A DNA stretch of 9,537 bases, taken from NCBI GenBank assembly GCA_946479255.1, contig CAMLFK010000195.1, positions 1 through 9,537 of the forward strand. The letters run 5' to 3'. Below the pieces are notes generated by a model. The model worked only from the letters and a program-made list of their open reading frames with translations. It was not told the origin of the DNA and made no database searches. The number at the start of each line of letters is the position of its first letter. Position 1 is the first letter of the stretch. A program made the translations under genes and the position numbers. This document shows positions 1 through 8,339 of the stretch, one piece after another. The stretch is from an uncultured Oxalobacteraceae bacterium (GTDB lineage: Bacteria; Pseudomonadota; Gammaproteobacteria; Burkholderiales; Burkholderiaceae).

Positions 1-3000
1 TGGTCACGTGCATGGCCGACTTGGCGCGCAGGTCGCCCAGCACCCATTCGACGTAGCCGGTTACCGACAGCTTGCGCGGCACCGTGCTGTCGTTGCGCAG
101 CTTGATGACGGTGTACTTGATCGAGGCATCTAACGCGATGAAAGTCGTCATCTCGCTGAAGATGCCTTCGTCGCTGTGTTCGAACACGCTGTAGCCGAAG
201 CCGTGGCGGGTGATGTATTCGCCGGTGGAGCGCACCGGCAGCGCGGTCGGCGACCAGAAGCGCCCGCTCTGCTCGTCGCGGATGTAGAAGGCTTCGCCGC
301 TGCGGTCGGTGACCGGATCGTTATCCCATGGCGTGAGGCGGAATTCGTGGGCGTTCTCGCTCCAGGTGTAGGCCTGGCCGCTTTCCGATACCACGCTGCC
401 GAAGTTGGGGTTGGCCAGCACGTTGACCCAGGGAGCAGGCGTGCGGGTGCTGCCGTCGGTGCGGATCACGTATTCGCGGCCGTTCTCCGAGAAGCCGCCG
501 GTGCCGTTGTTGAGGATCAGGCGGCGCGGCGGCAGTGGCCGTTCGCTGCGAAGCACGATCGGCTCGGCGCGCGGGTCGACCGCCAGCGCCGCCAGTTTTG
601 GCGACACCGGCGAGGCGCGCTTGATCTGGTCGGCCAGGCTGCCGCGCGCATCCGACAGGATTGCGCGCGCGACCGACTGCATCAGCACCCGGTCTTCCGG
701 CGAGATCTGGTCGAGCAGGCGCACGAAGATGCCACCCGGGCGGTCGATCGCCTGGGCGTCGATGCCCGAGGCGATCAGGCCGATGATCTGGTCGTGCAAG
801 GCCTGGCGGTAACCGGACTGGTCTTCGTACCAGATGACCAGGTCGACCACCAGCCCCTTGAGGCGCCAGTAGGCGTGCGCCTGGACCATCTGGCGCGCCA
901 GTTCGATGTTGGCCGGGTCGCGGATCTGCATCAGCACGATCGGCAAGTCGCCGGAAATGGCATAAGCCCAGAGGCCGGACTGGCCGCGCTGGTTGCGGAT
1001 CAAGGTGCCGGCGTCGGCGCGCAGCGCGGAGTTCGGGTAGATCACCGTGCTGGCCAGGCGGCTGTACAGCTGGGCGTCCGATTCGGATGCGTTGAGCTGG
1101 CGCAGCACCACCTGGCTGTGGGTCCAGGCCAGTTCGAACACGCGGTCGGCCAGGTGGCGGTCCTGGTATTTGTCGATCAGGTGCTGGGCCGCTTCGCGGG
1201 TGTCGGTCATACCGGTCACAACGTCGAGCGTAATGGTCTGGTCCGGATCGAGCACGACCTTGTAGCGGATCGCCGCGACCGGGTCGAGCACCGAGCCTTC
1301 GCTGCCCTTGAGCGGCTCGTTGCCCAGCAATGCACGCGGCGCGGCGGTGCTGTTGGTGCGGCCGATGAATTCGCTGCGGCTGGTCTCGAACGAGATCTCC
1401 CTCGCGGTGCCGTCGTGCAGGGTGACGACATTGAGCATGTACGGCATGTGCTCGTCCTTGGTGCGCGGACGGCGGGTGCACAGGATGGCGTTCTCGCCGC
1501 GCAGGATTTCGGTTTGCACGAACAGCTTGGAGAAGGCCGGGTGCGAACTGTCGGCGGCGGCCGGGGCCATCACGACTTCCGTATAGCTGGTGAATTCGAT
1601 GGTCCGGCGCACCGCCGTGGTGTTGGTGATGCGGGTGCGGCGCATTTCGATATCGTCTTCGGGCGACACCACCATCTCGGTGTACAGGTCCAGTCCGCGG
1701 TCGTGGCGGCGGAACTCGGCCCGCCCTTCCGAGAAGATGACTTCGTACTTCTTCGGTTCGACCAGGGTTGGCTGGTAGGTGGTGGACCAGAACTCATTGC
1801 TGTCGAGGTCACGCACATAGCCGAAGCTGCCCCAGTTGTCGCAGGTGGCGTCTTCGCGCCAGCGCGTCACGGCCAGGTCCTTCCAGCGGCTGTAGCTGCC
1901 GCCCGCGCTGGTCACCATCACGTGGTAGCGGCCGTTGGACAGCAGCTGCACTTCCGGCTGGTTGGTGGTGGTCTGGGTCATGATCCGCATCGGCATCGCG
2001 GCTTCCTGCTGCGGTGCGCGCAATGCCGCCACTTCGGCGCTGCCGAGGTGGAAGGCGCCGGCGCGCGGCACGCGTTCCTGCAGCACCAGCAGGGTCGATT
2101 GCAGCATCGGATCGGCTTCGAAGCGGCGCTGCATCGGTCGGTCGTGCAGCAGGTAGCTGATGGCCAACAGGCTCATGCCCTGGTGGTGCGCCATGAAGGA
2201 GCGGATCACCGCGAACTCCTGGCCGCGCGGCAGGCGCGCCGGCGTGTAGTCGATCGCTTCGTAGAATCCGTACTTGCCCATGAAGCCCAGTTCGGCCATG
2301 CGCACCAGGTTGTCGCAGGCGGCATCCGGCTTGACCATCAAGGCCATCATGGTGGCATACGGGGCAATCACCATATCGTCGCCCAGGCCGCGCTTTAAGC
2401 CCGTGCCAGGCACGCCAAAGGCGCGGTACTGGTAATTGAGGCTGGCGTCGACGGTGTTGTAGCCGGATTCGGAAATCCCCCACGGGATATCGTGCTGGCG
2501 GCCGTAGTCGATCTGCGCGTCCACCACGCCGTGGAAGGTCTGGTCCAGCAAGGTATTCTGGTAGGTCGGCATGACCAAAAGCGGCATCAGATACTCGAAC
2601 ATCGAGCCGCTCCAGGACAACAGCAGCTGATGGCCACCGACGATGCACAGCTGGCGGCCCATCGCGAACCAGTGCTCCTGCGGGAACTGGCCCTGGGCGA
2701 TGCCGACGAAACTGCACAGGCGGACTTCGGACGCCAGCAGGTCGTAGCAGGCCGCGTCCAGGCGGCGCTCGCTGACGTTGAAGCCGATCGCCAGCAGGTT
2801 GGTGGTCTTGTTGTACATGAACCGGAAGTCCATGTTGGCGAATTCGCGTGCCTGGAAGGCCAGCTGGTTCAACTGCTCGATGCGGGCGGCGGCGCGTACG
2901 CTGCCTTGGGCGAGCAGCTGCGAGAGCGTGTGCTGGCGTTCGCGTTCGCTCGGGGCCAGGTCGGTGGCGGGGCTGGCGGGCAGCGTAAAGCCGGCCAGCT

Positions 3001-6000
3001 CGCGCAGGGTCGGTATGCGGGTCAGGCTGGAATCGGCCACGTATTCCTGGGCCGACTGCATCCATGGGGCCAGTTCCAGCAGTTCGGCGTGGGCGGTGTA
3101 ACACTGCTCGACCAGCCTGTCGGCCCAGCCTTGCAGGTTCGGTTCGCCCACCGGCTGCATGGCGGCGACGATGGCGTCGGCCGAAGCGGCCAGGCGCGCC
3201 AGCGCGTCGACCATGCCGGGCAGCGAGCCGATGTCGCTCATGCGCTCTGGCTGAAGTTCGGCCTGCATGGCGGCAATCGCGCTGCGCACGCCCGGCTGGG
3301 TATCCAACGCGTGTTCTTCCACCACGCGCAAGGTAATGGCGATGCCTTCGATGGTTTGCGGGGTGGCGATCGGTTCGTCCGCCAGCGCGGCCAGGCCGGG
3401 CGCCAGGGTCAGCAGGTGACCGGCCAGGTTGCCGCTGTCGACCGCCGACACATACATCGGGTGCAGCGGCGCCAGGGTCTGGGTGTCGTACCAGTTATAC
3501 AAGTGACCGTGGTAGCGCTCCATGCGTTCCATTGTGCGGAAGGTGTCGCTGACACGCTGGGCCACGCGGCCGGTGGTGATGAAGCCGAAGTCCCAGGCGG
3601 TCAGGTTGGCCAGCAGCGCCATGCCGATATTGGTCGGCGAGGTGCGGTGGGCCACCACGCGGCTTGGGTGCTCCTGCATATTGTCGGGCGCCAGCCAGTT
3701 GTCCTCGGGACCGGCGAAGGTCTCGAAGAAGTTCCAGGTCTTGCGTGCCAGGGTTTGCAGGAACACCGTCTGCGGCGAACTCAGGGCAGCGACAACCCGT
3801 TCCACCGGCAGGCTGATCCACCACGAGACGATCGGCGCGACGAACCACAGCAGAAGCAGCGGCACGGCCACGGCCAGCGCGGGCGGATTGATGTAGGAAA
3901 TAAGCAGTGCGGCGCCAAGGGCCAGCGCAGGCGAGAACCACATGCTGATCCAGTTCGAACCCATGTCGGTGCTGGAGCGGGCCAGGCTGGACGGGCGCCA
4001 TTCGAGCAGGTGGCGGCGGGTAAGCAGCATGCGCCAGGAGGCGCGCACGGCCGCGCCCAGGCTGAAGTAAGCCTCGTACGGCAGGAACACCAGCGACAGC
4101 GCGGCGTGGCCGAACATCAGCCCTGCGCTTTTGCCCGCACTGGCGAGGTGCTGCGACCACAAGACCTCGGGCGATTTTTCGGTGACATCGGCCAGCACGC
4201 TGACCAGGACCGGCAGCACGAATACCGAGATGACCGCCAGGGTCCAGAACAGCGGCGAGGGCGACATGGCCCAGGCGGCGATCAGGAGCGCGGTCAGGCT
4301 CGGGGCGACCAGGCTGCGGCGCAGATTGTCGAACAGCTTCCAGCGCGACAGGCTTGAGAGCGGATTGCGTTCGCGCTTGCCGTTCTGGCCGGGCACGGTC
4401 GGCAGCAGCCAGCCTGCCAGCTGCCAGTCGCCGCGGGTCCAGCGCTGGCGGCGGCTGACGTCGTCGCTGTAGCGGGCCGGGTAGGCTTCGTACAGGGTGG
4501 CGTCGGACAGCAGGCCGGCGCGCAGGTAACAGCCTTCCAGCAGGTCGTGGCTGAGGATCTGGTTGTCCGGGAAGCGGTTGCCGAGCACGGTTTCGAAGGT
4601 GTCGACATCGTAGATACCCTTGCCGATGAAGGAGCCTTCCAGGAACACGTCCTGGTAGACGTCCGACACGGTTCGGGTGTACGGGTCGATGCCTGGCTCG
4701 CCGCCGCACATGACTTCGTAGCGCGAGGCGTTCTCGCTCGGCAGCGTGGCGGTCACGCGCGGCTGCAGGATGCCGTAGCCGTCGACCACGCGGCGGGTGG
4801 CCGGGTCGATGCGCGGGCGGTTGAGCGGATGCGCCATGGTGGCGATGAACTGGCGCGCGGCGTCGCGCGGCAGCTGGGTGTCGGTGTCGAGCGTGATCAC
4901 GTAGCGCACGTGCGCCAGCGCGTCGATGCAGCCGGTCACGCTCGAGAACTGATCGCGCGCGCCGCCGCGCAGGAAGGCGTTGAGCGCGGCCAGTTTGCCG
5001 CGCTTGCGTTCGTGGCCGATCCAGGCGTTCTCGGTCGGGCTCCACACGCGTGGACGGTGCAGCATCAGGAACGGCTCGACGTGCTCGGGCACGGACTGCA
5101 CTTCGCCTTCGTCGGTCAATCGCTCGAACGCGGCTTCGGTGCGGTAGCGGTCATTGAGCTCGTCGATGCGCCGGCGCAGGTCGGCCACCAGTGCCTCGTC
5201 GTTCGGCATGTGCTCCTTGGCCGCGTCGGAAAAATCGGTCAGCAGGCAAAAGCGCACATTCGGATCGCGGTTGGCCAGGTAGCGCACTTCCAGGTCTTCG
5301 CACAGCGAGGCGACATTGTCGTGGCTGTAGATCAGGGTCGGCACCACCACCAGGGCGCGGGCGTCGGCCGGCACGCCCTTCTTGAAGTCCATGCGCGGCA
5401 GCGGATGCGGGCGCGCCAGCTGGGTGGCCAGGAAGTTCACCAGCGCCAGCGCCAGCTGGCTGGCGCCGATCACGGTCAGTATCCCCAGCACCAGCAGCAG
5501 GCCGTTTTCCATGCCGTCGCTGAGCGCGTTGCTCATGGCGGCCGCGGTAAACAGCAGCCCGAACAGGATGATCGAGCCGAGGTAGGTGGTCAGGGGTGCA
5601 TTGCGGGCGCTGCGGCGCAGCGCGGCATCAAAAGGGAAGCGCGCCGCCACGCGGGTTTCCAGCTCCGCCAGGCCTTTGCCGACCAGGTAATAGCCGATGT
5701 GGCGGGTGCGTTCGTCGAGCCCGCCGGCGTTCAATTCGCGCGGTTCCATGGCCAGCGCCAGCGCCTGTTCGGCCACCTGCACTTCGGTGTAGTCGCAGCG
5801 CTTGGCCAGGGCTTCGACCACGTGGCGGTAATGGTCGCGCGTGGAGAAGTCCATCTTGCCGTAGGTGTCGGCCGGGTCCAGGCGCAAGGTCTGCTCGACC
5901 GCGCTCATGGTTTCGACGAATTCCTGCCAGTCGGTGGTGCCGAGGAAGCGCAAGCTGCCGATGCTGTTGCTGATCGAGACCTGGTCGGCGGCCTGCTGGC

Positions 6001-6856
6001 CGATCTCGGTCTGGATCTGCTGTTCGATGGTCAGGCCGCTGTCGGCCAGGCGCGTGGTCACCCATTGCAACGCCAGGGTCAGGGCCGGGCTCTGGCCTTG
6101 CAGGCGGCGCGCCAGCTCGGCCACGAAGCCGCTGTTCATCGACTGGCCGGACCTGGCCATGTCGGCCACCAGCAGGATCAGGTCGGACGGATTCTTCTCG
6201 GCCGTCTCGGCCATCTGGTCGGCCCAGGTGTTGGCGCGGTCGCGTTGGGTGCGGTTGTCGTAGATGCGCGCGGCCACGCGCCGCAGGTTTTCGATCAGCG
6301 CCAGGCGCAGCATGATCGGAATGGCCCACAGCTCGCCCAGTTTGAGCGGGGCGGCTTCCTGGTAGGCGTCGACGAAGCGCGACAGGCTTTCGGGGTCGAC
6401 CCGGCCGTCGCCGTGCGAGATGATCTCCAGCGCGATCTGATAGGCGCGCGGCGTGCCTTCGAGTTCCTCATTGGCCAGGCGCGGCAGCTCCTTGCTGTAG
6501 TCCTTGGGCAGGTGGCGGCGTGCGATGCGGATCTGTTCTTCGATCAGGTAGTAGTTATCGAGCAGCCATTCGGAAGCCGGGGTGATCTGCCGGCCCGCCT
6601 TGATCGCGGCGGTCAGCTCGGCGCAGGTGTCGCTGATGACGGTAGCGTTTTCCGACAGGCGCGAAAGCAGGCGGTCGGGGCCGCGCTTGCTGCTCAGTTT
6701 ATGGCGGCCAGCCGTGTATTTGCCGTGCATCGCCATCTGGGCGGCACTGAACAATTCGGAGCGTAATGGGGTTTCCTGGACGGTCTCGCCATCATCGCCG
6801 ACGGTTTCACGGAATTGATACATCGTATCCGCCAGAACAGTTTTTTCTTGATTCAA
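1..6856 (-). CDS. ndvB: Cyclic β-1,2-glucan synthase (NdvB/ChvB/Cgs family), 3' end beyond window
   Basis: This inner-membrane multidomain enzyme polymerises glucose from UDP-glucose into β-1,2-glucan and closes it into a ring. About 2285 residues are visible of a family length near 2800-2870, so the C-terminus is missing. Numbering is from the TTG at 6856. After a helical N-terminal region come membrane segments at about 425-444 and 452-472. The GT84 domain follows, with DxD (D657/D659 in LDTDT), SHDLLEG (D771) and an RxxRW motif (RRQRW, 802-806). Further hydrophobic segments lie at about 849-865, 869-889, 970-989 and 993-1012. The glycoamylase-like (GH189) cyclisation domain carries SWSGSMFEYL (W1415, E1421), GISESGY (E1463) and AHHQGM (H1557/H1558). 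Two GT36/GH94-type β-sandwich regions follow, at about 1636-1900 and from about 2118 (SENGREY, PAPWVNV). The GH94 catalytic barrel that controls chain length should lie left of base 1. I translated nearly the whole frame and found no stop or frameshift. Alternative starts are ATG 6877 and ATG 6823. Family is certain; product ring size is not. Confidence 0.95.
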   Translation of the reverse strand, partial: MNQEKTVLADTMYQFRETVGDDGETVQETPLRSELFSAAQMAMHGKYTAGRHKLSSKRGPDRLLSRLSENATVISDTCAELTAAIKAGRQITPASEWLLDNYYLIEEQIRIARRHLPKDYSKELPRLANEELEGTPRAYQIALEIISHGDGRVDPESLSRFVDAYQEAAPLKLGELWAIPIMLRLALIENLRRVAARIYDNRTQRDRANTWADQMAETAEKNPSDLILLVADMARSGQSMNSGFVAELARRLQGQSPALTLALQWVTTRLADSGLTIEQQIQTEIGQQAADQVSISNSIGSLRFLGTTDWQEFVETMSAVEQTLRLDPADTYGKMDFSTRDHYRHVVEALAKRCDYTEVQVAEQALALAMEPRELNAGGLDERTRHIGYYLVGKGLAELETRVAARFPFDAALRRSARNAPLTTYLGSIILFGLLFTAAAMSNALSDGMENGLLLVLGILTVIGASQLALALVNFLATQLARPHPLPRMDFKKGVPADARALVVVPTLIYSHDNVASLCEDLEVRYLANRDPNVRFCLLTDFSDAAKEHMPNDEALVADLRRRIDELNDRYRTEAAFERLTDEGEVQSVPEHVEPFLMLHRPRVWSPTENAWIGHERKRGKLAALNAFLRGGARDQFSSVTGCIDALAHVRYVITLDTDTQLPRDAARQFIATMAHPLNRPRIDPATRRVVDGYGILQPRVTATLPSENASRYEVMCGGEPGIDPYTRTVSDVYQDVFLEGSFIGKGIYDVDTFETVLGNRFPDNQILSHDLLEGCYLRAGLLSDATLYEAYPARYSDDVSRRQRWTRGDWQLAGWLLPTVPGQNGKRERNPLSSLSRWKLFDNLRRSLVAPSLTALLIAAWAMSPSPLFWTLAVISVFVLPVLVSVLADVTEKSPEVLWSQHLASAGKSAGLMFGHAALSLVFLPYEAYFSLGAAVRASWRMLLTRRHLLEWRPSSLARSSTDMGSNWISMWFSPALALGAALLISYINPPALAVAVPLLLLWFVAPIVSWWISLPVERVVAALSSPQTVFLQTLARKTWNFFETFAGPEDNWLAPDNMQEHPSRVVAHRTSPTNIGMALLANLTAWDFGFITTGRVAQRVSDTFRTMERMERYHGHLYNWYDTQTLAPLHPMYVSAVDSGNLAGHLLTLAPGLAALADEPIATPQTIEGIAITLRVVEEHALDTQPGVRSAIAAMQAELQPERMSDIGSLPGMVDALARLAASADAIVAAMQPVGEPNLQGWADRLVEQCYTAHAELLELAPWMQSAQEYVADSSLTRIPTLRELAGFTLPASPATDLAPSERERQHTLSQLLAQGSVRAAARIEQLNQLAFQAREFANMDFRFMYNKTTNLLAIGFNVSERRLDAACYDLLASEVRLCSFVGIAQGQFPQEHWFAMGRQLCIVGGHQLLLSWSGSMFEYLMPLLVMPTYQNTLLDQTFHGVVDAQIDYGRQHDIPWGISESGYNTVDASLNYQYRAFGVPGTGLKRGLGDDMVIAPYATMMALMVKPDAACDNLVRMAELGFMGKYGFYEAIDYTPARLPRGQEFAVIRSFMAHHQGMSLLAISYLLHDRPMQRRFEADPMLQSTLLVLQERVPRAGAFHLGSAEVAALRAPQQEAAMPMRIMTQTTTNQPEVQLLSNGRYHVMVTSAGGSYSRWKDLAVTRWREDATCDNWGSFGYVRDLDSNEFWSTTYQPTLVEPKKYEVIFSEGRAEFRRHDRGLDLYTEMVVSPEDDIEMRRTRITNTTAVRRTIEFTSYTEVVMAPAAADSSHPAFSKLFVQTEILRGENAILCTRRPRTKDEHMPYMLNVVTLHDGTAREISFETSRSEFIGRTNSTAAPRALLGNEPLKGSEGSVLDPVAAIRYKVVLDPDQTITLDVVTGMTDTREAAQHLIDKYQDRHLADRVFELAWTHSQVVLRQLNASESDAQLYSRLASTVIYPNSALRADAGTLIRNQRGQSGLWAYAISGDLPIVLMQIRDPANIELARQMVQAHAYWRLKGLVVDLVIWYEDQSGYRQALHDQIIGLIASGIDAQAIDRPGGIFVRLLDQISPEDRVLMQSVARAILSDARGSLADQIKRASPVSPKLAALAVDPRAEPIVLRSERPLPPRRLILNNGTGGFSENGREYVIRTDGSTRTPAPWVNVLANPNFGSVVSESGQAYTWSENAHEFRLTPWDNDPVTDRSGEAFYIRDEQSGRFWSPTALPVRSTGEYITRHGFGYSVFEHSDEGIFSEMTTFIALDASIKYTVIKLRNDSTVPRKLSVTGYVEWVLGDLRAKSAMHVT

Positions 6857-6862
6857 TGGGAG

Positions 6863-6867
6863 ACCTC
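6863..6867 (-). promoter_or_regulatory. Shine-Dalgarno GAGGT favouring the TTG start of the glucan synthase
   Basis: On the minus strand GAGGT lies six bases before a TTG codon at 6856-6854 that is in frame with the synthase. The in-frame ATG at 6877 has no recognisable ribosome site before it. The ATG at 6823 has only a weak GGA. The frame is closed upstream by TAG at 6928-6926. The choice of TTG is an inference from spacing and motif only. Confidence 0.45.
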
Positions 6868-6997
6868 GCGTGGGCATGAGTTGCCAACACGCTGCTTTAC
6901 AGCGAGTTGCGGCCGGGTCGGACGGCTATTTCCATACTAAAAGGAAAATCTTGGCTCGACTGTGCGCCACCGTACATATCGCTATGCTCGCAGCTGC

Positions 6998-8215
6998 TTA
7001 GAACTGCCAGCGCAGGGATGCCGTGAAGCTGCGTTCGTGCTGTTCTGGGGCAATGCCAATCAGCGTGCGCGCCGGGCGAGTGCTGCGCACTTCGAGCAGT
7101 TCGGCCACCAGGCTAAGGGATGGCGCAAGGTCGACCGCATAAGCCAGCGCCAGCGCCTGGCCGTCCTCCACGTTGGGGTCGTGCGGCAGGATGTCGTCCT
7201 CATTGACCTTGAAGCGGTCGTAGCGCACGGTGGCCTGGCCCGGCCCCAAGGGATGGGAGGCCAGTGCGAACCAGGAGGTGAAGCGGGCATTCACGGCGTT
7301 GCGCCCCATCAGCGTGCTGCCGTCCATGGCCTGCAGCGCCAATTCCCAGCCGCCGCCCGGGCGCAGGCGCGCACTCAAATGATTAAAGCGTGTGGTCCAG
7401 CTATACTGGCCATCCTTCACCCGCAGGGGATCGGCACGGTTATCGTAATGCAGCGCGGACAGTTCAAGCCGGCCGCGGTAGGCGTAGTGCGCGCCCACGT
7501 AGTAACCGACCCGGTTGTCGATTTCGCGGAATGGGTGGATGGTGCGGCTTTGGCGCGAGATCACGCCGTACCGCCGATAGACTGGCAGGTCGGGCAAGGT
7601 CAAGGGTTCAGTCAGGCTGGTGATGCGCTCGCTCACTGTCCAGCCGCGCCAGGCCAGCAAGGTGCCGGTTTCGTCGTTGCCGCCATAGAGCGCGGCAAGC
7701 AAGCCATAGTCGTGCGGCGAGCCGGCCATGCGGCCGCTGCGCGTCATGGTCAGCTCGATGCCCTTGGTGCGCAGCTCTTCGCCGATCCAGCTGTTGATGG
7801 CGGAACTCGACACCGTGCGCGACGGCGTCCAGCCGATGCTGTCGTAGTCCAGTTCCAGGCTGCTGGCCGGGAAAAAGGCGCCGGCCTTGACGCGCGTTTT
7901 CCATGGTCCCGTGGGTACCGGATTCCAGCCGATCCAGGCTTCGTTCACGCCCATCGCACCGCGCCGGTCGTCGCTGGCGTTGGCGATGACCGTGGCGCCG
8001 ACCGAATCGAACAGCTCGCCCGACAGGCTGAAGGTGGCCTGGCCCAGGCGCACGCCGGATTGGTCGTAGCGCAGCTTGCCCATGCCGGCATGCAGCCAGC
8101 TGGGGCTGGCGTCAACAGCCACGGCGCGCACGTCGATCAAGCCGTGCAATTGAACGGCGCCGGCCCATGGCGCGACCAGCGCCAGGGCGCATGATATTTT
8201 CAAATGGAAACGCAT
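6998..8215 (-). CDS. Porin-like outer-membrane β-barrel protein, uncharacterised family
   Basis: This is a 405-residue precursor when started at the ATG at 8215. From that start the protein has a typical Sec signal peptide: MRFHLK, a hydrophobic core, then AGA before V21. The mature part has short alternating polar/hydrophobic stretches, many aromatic and glycine residues, no long hydrophobic helix, and ends in W-Q-F. A terminal phenylalanine is the usual C-terminal signal for BAM-assembled outer-membrane barrels. The segment INSWIGEELRTKG (about 140-152), after GAFFPASSLELDYDS, looks like a conserved signature of a subfamily that I cannot name. In-frame ATGs at 8233 and 8257 would add 6 or 14 residues, but they blur the signal peptide and none of the starts has a clear Shine-Dalgarno site. 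It lies upstream of the glucan synthase on the same strand with about 140 bp between them, so co-transcription is possible. The solute it passes, if any, is unknown. Confidence 0.75.
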   Translation of the reverse strand: MRFHLKISCALALVAPWAGAVQLHGLIDVRAVAVDASPSWLHAGMGKLRYDQSGVRLGQATFSLSGELFDSVGATVIANASDDRRGAMGVNEAWIGWNPVPTGPWKTRVKAGAFFPASSLELDYDSIGWTPSRTVSSSAINSWIGEELRTKGIELTMTRSGRMAGSPHDYGLLAALYGGNDETGTLLAWRGWTVSERITSLTEPLTLPDLPVYRRYGVISRQSRTIHPFREIDNRVGYYVGAHYAYRGRLELSALHYDNRADPLRVKDGQYSWTTRFNHLSARLRPGGGWELALQAMDGSTLMGRNAVNARFTSWFALASHPLGPGQATVRYDRFKVNEDDILPHDPNVEDGQALALAYAVDLAPSLSLVAELLEVRSTRPARTLIGIAPEQHERSFTASLRWQF

Positions 8216-8339
8216 ACTGCAATTATGATGCATTTCATGAAATAAAAGCCTGCCCATGCCCCATATACCGAATTAAAGTTTTGATATTTTGTGCGATGAT
8301 TGCCGCCACTATTGACCCGCCGTACGGAGACCTTTCACT
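8216..8339. promoter_or_regulatory. Divergent intergenic region between porin-like and binding-protein genes
   Basis: This AT-richer 124-bp gap separates two genes that point away from each other, so it should hold a promoter for each. I could not assign convincing -35/-10 pairs. TTGATA at 8281-8286 resembles a -35 box for the plus-strand gene but lacks a good -10 at normal spacing. GGAG at 8326-8329 is the likely ribosome site for the gene starting at 8340. A perfect palindrome at 8232-8243 is listed separately. Confidence 0.5.
8232..8243. repeat. 12-bp perfect palindrome ATTTCATGAAAT upstream of the porin-like gene
   Basis: The sequence reads identically on both strands and ends 16 bases before the preferred porin start at 8215, in the leader of that gene. 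Its position fits an operator for a dimeric regulator, but a 12-bp AT-rich palindrome can arise by chance. It also overlaps the alternative ATG at 8233. Confidence 0.4.

Noticed and set aside
321..5045. Minus-strand open frames at 321-1481, 1809-3104 and 3495-5045
   Set aside because: They are in a different frame from the synthase and give Arg/Pro/Ala-rich translations. The synthase frame over the same bases gives recognisable family motifs throughout.
176..6766. Three very long plus-strand open frames (176-2398, 2492-4357, 4547-6766) opposite the synthase
   Set aside because: They are codon-aligned antisense shadows. They stay open because the GC-rich synthase rarely uses TTA, CTA or TCA; the stops lie at its TTA (2396-2398, 6764-6766) and TCA (4355-4357) codons. 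Their translations are rich in low-complexity H, A, G, R, Q and V with no domain.
6926..6997. Possible promoter for the synthase (TAGTAT at 6939-6934 on the minus strand)
   Set aside because: The -10-like hexamer has no matching -35 box at 16-18 bases, so it is not listed as a feature.
6962..8194. Plus-strand 410-codon frame opposite the porin-like gene
   Set aside because: The minus strand gives a signal peptide, barrel-like sequence and terminal W-Q-F. The plus-strand product has none of these and no ribosome site.
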